From Pantoea sp. Ap-967 (GTDB lineage Bacteria; Pseudomonadota; Gammaproteobacteria; Pseudomonadales; Pseudomonadaceae): DNA of 64,000 bases. The number at the start of each line of letters is the position of its first letter. The first letter of the stretch is position 1. The stretch is from the NCBI RefSeq assembly GCF_011752565.1, contig NZ_VWXK01000029.1, forward strand, positions 16,995 through 80,994. The letters are read 5' to 3'. The position numbers were made by a program, and so were the translations under genes. A model generated the notes under the pieces. It saw only the letters and a list, made by a program, of their open reading frames with translations. It had not been told where the DNA came from and ran no database searches. Of the stretch, positions 58,415 through 64,000 are shown one piece after another.

Positions 58415-59305
58415 TCAAATCATTAAAGATTCGCCATCAGCCAGCACCTGCGACATCACCTCGGCCAGCGCCTTGACCATCACATCCGCCGTCGGCTTGT
58501 GCACGATGACGATCTCGTAGCTATCGACCTCCGGCAGCCCCTGCGCCTGCCCCAACACCCGGTGCTCGCCAGTGGCCGCGCGCGGCGGCAGCAGGCTGAT
58601 GCCCATGCCGTCGGCCACCGCCGCCTGGATGCCACTGAGGCTGGAACTGGTGAAACTGATGCGCCAGCGCCGGCCCATGCCTTCGATGGCGCTGATCATG
58701 TCTTCACGGTACAACCCACGCGGCGGGAAGGTCACCAGGGGAATCGGGTCGAGCTCGAAGGCCGGCAAGCGGGCGCTGTCGATCCACTGCAGGCGCTCGG
58801 GCCAGCAGGCCACGCCCTCGCGGCTGTTACGCCGCTGCTTGAGCAGCACCAGGTCCAGCTCGCCATTGTCGTAGCCCTGGCTGAGGTCGCGGCACAGGCC
58901 ACTGGTGACCTCCAGCTTGACCTGCGGGTGCAGGCGGCTGAACGCCGACAGCGCGTTGGTGGTGCGGCCACCGACGAAATCCTCGGGCACGCCCAGGCGC
59001 ACGGTAACGCCGACCATGGCCCCGGCCAAGGCTTCGAGCATCTGGTCGTTCAGCGCCAGCATATGGCGGGCATAGCCGAGCAAGGTCTGCCCGGCGTCGG
59101 TGGGCAGCACGTCGCGGTTGCCGCGCACCAGCAGGCGGTGGCCAACCATGTCTTCAAGGCGGCGCACTTTCTGGCTGATGGTCGATTGGGTGGAGTGCAG
59201 GCGCGCGGCCGCCGTGGTGAAACTGCCGCAATCGGCCACCACGACAATGGCGCGCAGCAGGTCGAGGTCGAACAGGGCCCTATTCGATTTAACGCTGATG
59301 GACAT
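58415..59305 (-). CDS. LysR-family transcriptional regulator (paralogue of 50432 gene)
   Basis: 296 aa from the ATG at 59305. ADCGSFTTAAARLHSTQSTI and SQKVRRLEDMVGHRLLVRGN are nearly the same as in the 50432 protein, as are LVTFPPRGLYREDMISAIEG and RISFTSSSLSGIQAAV. It follows ggt on the same strand with a 58-bp gap, so it may be co-transcribed with and regulate that gene. Confidence 0.92.
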   Translation of the reverse strand: MSISVKSNRALFDLDLLRAIVVVADCGSFTTAAARLHSTQSTISQKVRRLEDMVGHRLLVRGNRDVLPTDAGQTLLGYARHMLALNDQMLEALAGAMVGVTVRLGVPEDFVGGRTTNALSAFSRLHPQVKLEVTSGLCRDLSQGYDNGELDLVLLKQRRNSREGVACWPERLQWIDSARLPAFELDPIPLVTFPPRGLYREDMISAIEGMGRRWRISFTSSSLSGIQAAVADGMGISLLPPRAATGEHRVLGQAQGLPEVDSYEIVIVHKPTADVMVKALAEVMSQVLADGESLMI

Positions 59306-59363
59306 CTTGGTATTCAACTGCCAAATGACAAGCCTGAGTTCTACCACGCCCCTGCAGCACGCG

Positions 59364-61157
59364 CTAGTCGCCCAGCGCCACGCCTTCGCGGCGCGGGTCG
59401 GCGCCGCCGGCCCAGCCGTGTGCCGTGCGCTGGATGATCTGCATGCCGCTGGTCATGGTCATCGGCGTAACCTCGTGGCCCCAGGCTGCCAGCTGGCGGA
59501 TCAGCGCCGGGCTGGCCAGCCCAGCCTCCACTTCGGTGCCGCCGTTACGGCTGCCGAAGTTGGGCAGGTTGCTGGCCTGCTGCGGGTCCAGTTGCCAGTC
59601 CAGCAGGCCAACCAGAGCCTTGTTCACGTACTCGATGATTTGCGAGCCACCCGGCGAGCCCAGGCTCGCCAGCAGCTCGCCGGTGCTGCGCGAAAACACC
59701 AGGGTCGGTGCCATGGCCGACAGCGGGCGCTTGCCAGGCGCCACCCGGTTGGCCACCGGCTGGCCGTTCTCCGATGGCACGAATGAGAAGTCAGTGAGCT
59801 GGTTGTTGAGCATGAAGCCGCCGACCATCACGTGCGAACCGAAGGCCGACTCCACCGAGGTGGTCATGGCCAGGGCCTGTCCGCGCTCGTCCACCGCCGA
59901 CAGGTGCGAGGTGGAGATGCGCAGCGGCGAGCGGTCAGGTGCCATGGCCAGGTTGGCGCCCTGGGGCGTGCCTGGGCGGGCGTGCTTCATGCTGTGCGCC
60001 CCCACCTGCGCGGCACGCTCGGCAAGGTAGCCTGGGGCGATCAATGCCTTGACCGGCACCGGCACGTAGTCGCTGTCGGCCAGGTACTGGGCACGGTCGG
60101 CATAGGCCAGCCGCTCGGCCTCGGCCAGCAGGTGCACGGCCAGCGGCGCCGGTTCCAGCCCCGCCACGGTGTTCACCTTGCGCGGCACCAGGCGCGCCAG
60201 ATCGTACTGCGCCGAGCGGCGTTGCAGGGCATCGAGGATGCCCAGGGTCTGCAGCACGGCCACCCCGCCCGACGAGGGCGGCGGCATGCCGCAAATGGTC
60301 CAGGCCTTGTAGGGGCCGCAGACGGGCGAGCGCTCCCGGGCCTGGTAGTGTTGCAGGTCGTGCAGCGACAAATAGCCGGCATTGGCGTGGTTGCGCACTG
60401 CGGCCACCATCGCCTCGGCGACCTCGCCGCCATAGAAGGCATCGATGCCCTCTTCTGCAATGCGCTCGAAGGTGCGCGCCAGCGCGGGGTTGCGCAGGCG
60501 CGTGCCAACGGCCAGCGGCCTGCCCTGCTCATCCAGGAAGTAGCGCGCCATCGCCGGCGAGCGGGCGATGTCCGCATCGCCTGCCACCAGCGCGTGCAGG
60601 CGCTCGGACACCGGAAACCCCTCACGGGCCAGGGCGATGGCCGGGGCGAACAAGTCCCGCCACGCCAGCTTGCCATGCTGGTCATGGGCCAGTTTCAACG
60701 CCCGCAACACACCCGGCACGCCCACCGAGCGCCCGCCGATTTGCGCTGCGCGGAACGCCATCGGCGTGCCGTCGGCTTGCAGGAACAGCCGTTCGGTCAC
60801 CCCAGAGGGCGCGGCTTCACGGCCGTCATAGGCCTGCAGGCGCTGGCCATCCCAGTACAGGATGAAACCGCCACCGCCAATACCGCTGGACTGGGGCTCG
60901 ACCAGGGTCAGTACCATCTGCATGGCGATGGCGGCATCGATGGCGCTGCCACCTGCGCGCAGCATCGCCCGCCCCGCCTCGCTGGCAAGCGGGTTGGCGG
61001 CGGCGACCATGTGCCGGCTGGCGTAGGTGGGTTCAAGGCCGCTGCGGTAGCCGGAGGCAAGCTCCGGTGGCGTGGGCAGCACTGGCTGGTCGGCCCAGGC
61101 CAGGTGGGTGGCAGCCAGGCACAGCGCGCCGAGCAGGAGGGAGGGGGACGAGGGCAT
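59364..61157 (-). CDS. ggt: Gamma-glutamyltransferase
   Basis: 597 aa, signal peptide ending THLAWADQP. Ntn-hydrolase precursor with GYLSLHDLQHYQARERSPVC in the large subunit. The nucleophile Thr is in RISTSHLSAVDERG, after which autocleavage yields the small subunit. SFVPSENGQPVANRVAPGKR and MAPTLVFSRSTGELLASLGS then GGSQIIEYV bind the glutamyl group. Degrades glutathione in the periplasm, a source of cysteine-glycine and sulfur. Confidence 0.93.
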   Translation of the reverse strand: MPSSPSLLLGALCLAATHLAWADQPVLPTPPELASGYRSGLEPTYASRHMVAAANPLASEAGRAMLRAGGSAIDAAIAMQMVLTLVEPQSSGIGGGGFILYWDGQRLQAYDGREAAPSGVTERLFLQADGTPMAFRAAQIGGRSVGVPGVLRALKLAHDQHGKLAWRDLFAPAIALAREGFPVSERLHALVAGDADIARSPAMARYFLDEQGRPLAVGTRLRNPALARTFERIAEEGIDAFYGGEVAEAMVAAVRNHANAGYLSLHDLQHYQARERSPVCGPYKAWTICGMPPPSSGGVAVLQTLGILDALQRRSAQYDLARLVPRKVNTVAGLEPAPLAVHLLAEAERLAYADRAQYLADSDYVPVPVKALIAPGYLAERAAQVGAHSMKHARPGTPQGANLAMAPDRSPLRISTSHLSAVDERGQALAMTTSVESAFGSHVMVGGFMLNNQLTDFSFVPSENGQPVANRVAPGKRPLSAMAPTLVFSRSTGELLASLGSPGGSQIIEYVNKALVGLLDWQLDPQQASNLPNFGSRNGGTEVEAGLASPALIRQLAAWGHEVTPMTMTSGMQIIQRTAHGWAGGADPRREGVALGD

Positions 61158-61188
61158 GGGCTTGCATCCTTTTGGGCCGCAATGGGGT

Positions 61189-61268
61189 CGAGCGCCTGCG
61201 GCACATCGCCCAGGCCCGGCACGCCCCGGTAGGCGCGAGCACAGCTCGCGATGCGCCGCAGGCGCTCG
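61189..61268. repeat. Inverted repeat CGAGCGCCTGCGGC with an internal REP half
   Basis: CGAGCGCCTGCGGC (61189-61202) and GCCGCAGGCGCTCG (61255-61268) are exact inverted copies. Between them lies GTAGGCGCGAGCACAGCTCG, a REP half-element. The design resembles 13759-13905: outer CGAGCGCC arms around REP material. Confidence 0.75.
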
Positions 61269-61302
61269 ATGTTACAGGCACAGCCCCCCGAGCGCCCGCC
61301 TC

Positions 61303-62490
61303 CTACACCACCTCTTCGTAAGGCAACCCCACATAATTCTCGGCAATGTTCACCAAGCCTGCTGGCGACGACAGGAAATACTCGCGGTCTGCCTCCTGCA
61401 TCTTCTGGTCCCAGGCATCCTTATGCGCGCCGAAATCATGCAGCAGCTGGGTCATGAACCAACTGAAGCGCTCGCCTTTCCACACCCGGCGCAGGGCCAG
61501 GGGTGAGTAGTGCGCCAACAAGTCGGTACGCCCCTCGTGGTACACCTTGAGCAGGATCCGGTACAGGTAGTTGACGTCCGACGCCGCCAGGTTCAGCCCC
61601 TTGGCTCCGGTGGGCGGCACGATGTGCGCGGCATCGCCCACCAGGAACAGGTGGCCGTACTGCATCGGTTCCACCACCAGGCTGCGCAGCGGCGCGATGC
61701 TCTTTTCCAGCGCAGGGCCAGTCACCAAGCGCTGCGCCACGTCCTCGGGCAGGCGCGCTTTTAGCTCGTTCCAGAAGCGCTCGTCGGGCCAGTCTTCCAC
61801 CTGCTCACCCAGCGGCACCTGCAGGTAGTAGCGGCTGCGCGTCTGCGAACGCTGGCTGCACAGCGAGAACCCGCGTTCGTGGTGGGCGTAGATCAGCTCA
61901 TGGTTGACTGGCGGGGTATCGGACAACATGCCCAGCCAGCCGAACGGGTACACCCGCTCGTACTCCTTGAGCACGCCTTCGGGAATGCTCTTGCGCGATA
62001 CGCCGTGGAAACCATCGCAGCCTGCGATGTAGTCGCAGTCCAGGCGCTGGACCTGGCCGTCCTTCTCGAAGGTCACGTAGGGCCGCTCGCCCTTGAGCTC
62101 ATGGAGCTGCACGTTGCTGGCGCAATAGATGATCGACGCGCCGCTGGCCTCGCGGGCCTGCATCAGGTCGCGGGTGACTTCGGTCTGGCCGTAGACCATG
62201 ACCGTCTTGCCGCCGGTCAGGGCTTTGAGGTCCAGGCGCTGGCGGCGCCCGCCTACCAACAGCTCGACGCCTTCATGTACCAGGCCTTCGCGGTCCATGC
62301 GCTCGCCCACGCCGGCCTCGCGCAGCAGGTCGACGGTGCCCTGTTCAAGCACCCCGGCGCGGATGCGCCCGAGCACATAATCGGGGGACTGGCGTTCGAG
62401 GACGACCGTGTCGATGCCAGCCTTGTGCAGCAGTTGGCCGAGCAGCAGGCCAGACGGACCTGCGCCGATGATTGCAACCTGAGTGTTCAT
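61303..62490 (-). CDS. pobA: 4-hydroxybenzoate 3-monooxygenase
   Basis: 395 aa from the ATG at 62490, the usual PobA length. FAD motifs are IIGAGPSGLLLGQLLHKAGI, the DG-containing CDYIAGCDGFHGVSRKSIP, and GDAAHIVPPTGAKGLNLAAS. The NADPH enzyme hydroxylates 4-hydroxybenzoate to protocatechuate, which enters the beta-ketoadipate pathway. Divergent from its regulator gene at 62621; the 130-bp gap is AT-rich and must hold both promoters. Confidence 0.97.
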   Translation of the reverse strand: MNTQVAIIGAGPSGLLLGQLLHKAGIDTVVLERQSPDYVLGRIRAGVLEQGTVDLLREAGVGERMDREGLVHEGVELLVGGRRQRLDLKALTGGKTVMVYGQTEVTRDLMQAREASGASIIYCASNVQLHELKGERPYVTFEKDGQVQRLDCDYIAGCDGFHGVSRKSIPEGVLKEYERVYPFGWLGMLSDTPPVNHELIYAHHERGFSLCSQRSQTRSRYYLQVPLGEQVEDWPDERFWNELKARLPEDVAQRLVTGPALEKSIAPLRSLVVEPMQYGHLFLVGDAAHIVPPTGAKGLNLAASDVNYLYRILLKVYHEGRTDLLAHYSPLALRRVWKGERFSWFMTQLLHDFGAHKDAWDQKMQEADREYFLSSPAGLVNIAENYVGLPYEEVV

Positions 62491-62620
62491 TGTTCTTGTC
62501 TCTGTTTTTGGGGTTAGCCCTTGCATTTTTACTGGCAATAACGGCCAATTAACTGTGCTATCCCATACAAAAACTGCACTTTTACAAAAAACGTTCGATT
62601 AACGGACAGGTGTTCACGGC

Positions 62621-63499
62621 ATGAAATCCACCCTCCCCGGCATCCCGCTGTTCCAGTTGTACGGCGAAAACCAGCACTGGCCCGGCACCGACTTGCTGCA
62701 CTGCGAATCGATCCCGGCGCGCAGCCGCCTGCACCACTGGGAGATCAAGCCGCACCAGCATGCCGAGTTGTTCCAGCTGTTGTACGTGCAACGTGGCCAG
62801 GCCCAGGTGGAGGTCGAAGGGGTGCGCAGCACCATCACCGAAGCGGCGATTCAGGTAGTGCCGCCCTTGACCGTGCATGGCTTTCGTTTCAGCGCCGACA
62901 TCCAGGGCCATGTGCTGACCTTTGGCCCGGCCCTGGTGGCAGAGCTGGAGCACCGCCTGGGGGCACCGCTGGGGGTGTTGGCGAAGGCGGCGTGCTACCC
63001 GCTGGGCAAGGACCGTTTACACCTGCGGGGCCTGATCGACACCCTGCAGCAGGAATACCAGGGCAGCGCGCCGGGGCGGGCGCCGCTGCTCGAAGCGTTG
63101 GTGACGGCGCTGATGGTGTGGATCAACCGCCGGCAACAGCTGGGGCAAACCCCACGCAACCGGGACGAACGCGATCGCCAGCTGCTGGGGCGCTACCTGC
63201 GGCTGGTGGAGGCGCACTACCGCGAGCACCTGTCGGTGGAGGATTTTGCCACGCGCCTGAATATTCCCAGCCTGCAGCTCAACCAGCTGTGCCGGGCCCT
63301 GAGCGGGCAAAGCGCGCTGCAGGTGATTCACCAGCGCTTGCTGCTGGAGGCGCGGCGCAGCCTGGTGTACACGCGCATGAGCATCGGCCAGTTGTCGGAC
63401 AGCCTGGGTTTTAGCGACCCGACCTACTTTGCTCGGTTCTTCAAGCGGTTGAGTGGGCAGACGCCCAATGCCTACCGGCGGTCGGTGCAGCCTGAGTGA
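62621..63499 (+). CDS. pobR: AraC-family activator of pobA
   Basis: 292 aa. N-terminal cupin-like sensing domain (HHWEIKPHQHAELFQLLYVQ) and C-terminal double helix-turn-helix (SVEDFATRLNIPSLQLNQLC; SLGFSDPTYFARFFKRLSGQ). Divergent arrangement with pobA is typical of pseudomonads, where an AraC-type PobR activates pobA in response to 4-hydroxybenzoate. Confidence 0.93.
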   Translation: MKSTLPGIPLFQLYGENQHWPGTDLLHCESIPARSRLHHWEIKPHQHAELFQLLYVQRGQAQVEVEGVRSTITEAAIQVVPPLTVHGFRFSADIQGHVLTFGPALVAELEHRLGAPLGVLAKAACYPLGKDRLHLRGLIDTLQQEYQGSAPGRAPLLEALVTALMVWINRRQQLGQTPRNRDERDRQLLGRYLRLVEAHYREHLSVEDFATRLNIPSLQLNQLCRALSGQSALQVIHQRLLLEARRSLVYTRMSIGQLSDSLGFSDPTYFARFFKRLSGQTPNAYRRSVQPE

Positions 63500-63553
63500 G
63501 GCGTGGAACCGCCGCGAACACCGGCCAGGTCCAATATCCAGGCCGCCGCCTCG

Positions 63554-63666
63554 GTAGGAGCGAGCGTAGCTCGCGATGGGGCGCGCAGCGGCCCCAGGGT
63601 TTCAGCTTCACGGCTCATCGTGCTGGGGCTGCTTTGCAGCCCATCGCGAGCTGCGCTCGCTCCTAC
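63554..63666. repeat. BIME, first copy of a tandem duplication
   Basis: Same BIME type as 744 and 48965. With its flanks (CCAGGCCGCCGCCTCG before and AGGGGATTTG after) it is repeated 199 bp further on at 63753. The 63500-63922 gap holds only these two repeats and the IS end. Confidence 0.92.
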
Positions 63667-63752
63667 AGGGGATTTGCGGTGCGGGTGCCGGCAATGGTCC
63701 CTGCGCGGAGGCCTGCTGATCAGGCCCCCATCTCCAGGCCGCCGCCGCCTCG

Positions 63753-63865
63753 GTAGGAGCGAGCGTAGCTCGCGATGGGGCGCGCAGCGGCCCCAGGGTT
63801 TCAGCTTCACGGCTCATCGTGCTGGGGCTGCGTTGCAGCCCATCGCGAGCTGCGCTCGCTCCTAC
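63753..63865. repeat. BIME, second copy of a tandem duplication
   Basis: Almost identical to 63554-63666; the visible change is GCTGCGTTGCAGCC for GCTGCTTTGCAGCC. The 3' flank AGGGGATTTG is shared with the first copy and then runs straight into the IS3-family end. Confidence 0.92.
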
Positions 63866-63873
63866 AGGGGATT

Positions 63874-64000
63874 TGAACTGCGCCCCAGATGTTGGACACC
63901 CGTCCATCACCTGGGGTTTTTCATGAGCAAGTATCCAACACCTTTCAAGCGGTCAGCCATCCAAGCCTTCCTCGATCGAGGCTATGGCTTCCGCCATGTT
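63874..64000 (+). mobile_element. Left end of an IS3-family insertion sequence (cut by window edge)
   Basis: TGAACTGCGCCCCAGATGTT followed by GGACAC is a typical terminal inverted repeat of the IS3 family (IS150-like ends start TG and contain GTTGGACA). It is followed at 49 bp by a transposase start codon. The end falls 8 bp after the second BIME copy. The right end and any target duplication are outside the window. Confidence 0.75.
63923..64000 (+). CDS. IS3-family transposase OrfA, N-terminal 26 residues
   Basis: The frame reads MSKYPTPFKRSAIQAFLDRG then YGFRHV and continues past the edge. It looks like the start of an OrfA helix-turn-helix protein, which binds the IS ends. Too short for a subgroup call. 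Confidence 0.65.
   Translation, partial: MSKYPTPFKRSAIQAFLDRGYGFRHV

Noticed and set aside
63554..63865. Two spaced repeats that could suggest a CRISPR array
   Set aside because: Only two units of 113 bp with internal dyads matching BIMEs elsewhere; no short regular repeats with unique spacers and no cas genes.

Overview
The window looks like chromosomal DNA of a fluorescent Pseudomonas, most likely of the P. putida group. The evidence is high-GC coding with strong C/G third-position bias, dense ATGA/TGATG gene overlaps, pobA/pobR, a MetR-type regulator, a Pst operon, and many copies of the inverted REP/BIME repeats that begin GTAGGAGCGAGC, GTAGGAGCGGGC or GTAGGAGCAGGC and litter such genomes. 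No rRNA, tRNA or CRISPR array was seen. The species call is an inference from gene content, not a database match.

Layout. (1) 1-3.2 kb: the 5' part of a DHH-family phosphoesterase runs off the left edge. It is followed by a visibly AT-richer three-gene cassette between REP elements: a 2-oxoglutarate/Fe(II) oxygenase, a Gly-rich hydrophobic protein that may insert in membranes, and a small two-TM membrane protein. (2) 3.2-22 kb: a large probable organosulfur island. It holds two SsuA-like binding proteins, a LysR regulator, and an operon of an acyl-CoA-dehydrogenase-like flavoprotein, a D-2-hydroxyacid dehydrogenase, a class II aldolase and a complete peptide-type ABC importer. Three bacterial-luciferase-type flavin monooxygenases, a thiol (3-mercaptopropionate/cysteine) dioxygenase and a four-domain rhodanese follow. 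The two main plus-strand operons share a nearly identical 32-bp upstream element. (3) 22-27.6 kb: LuxR regulator, class III aminotransferase and PotF-like polyamine binding protein, then queH and metR.

(4) 27.7-41.2 kb is the most coherent and interesting block. A good Pho box precedes one long plus-strand operon: exbD, tonB, a TonB-dependent receptor, exbB, a UshA-like 5'-nucleotidase lipoprotein, cytidine deaminase, a NupC-type nucleoside transporter, deoC, deoA, deoB, an S1/P1-nuclease-like protein and an endonuclease/exonuclease/phosphatase lipoprotein. Read together it is a self-contained machine to bind, dismantle, import and burn extracellular nucleotides or nucleic acids under phosphate starvation, with its own energy-transducing TonB complex. 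A RutR-like TetR regulator follows. (5) 41.9-47.2 kb: a HAD-like/Fic-like overlapping pair, then a pstSCAB operon with its own Pho-box-like site and no phoU. 

(6) 47.4-64 kb: a small hypothetical protein, an MFS transporter, a cytosine-deaminase-like amidohydrolase, two closely similar LysR regulators 8 kb apart, a large multicopper oxidase, the Kup potassium transporter, a GNAT acetyltransferase, an MsbA-type ABC exporter, gamma-glutamyltransferase, and pobA/pobR. The window closes with a tandemly duplicated BIME directly abutting the left end of an IS3-family element that is cut by the window edge.
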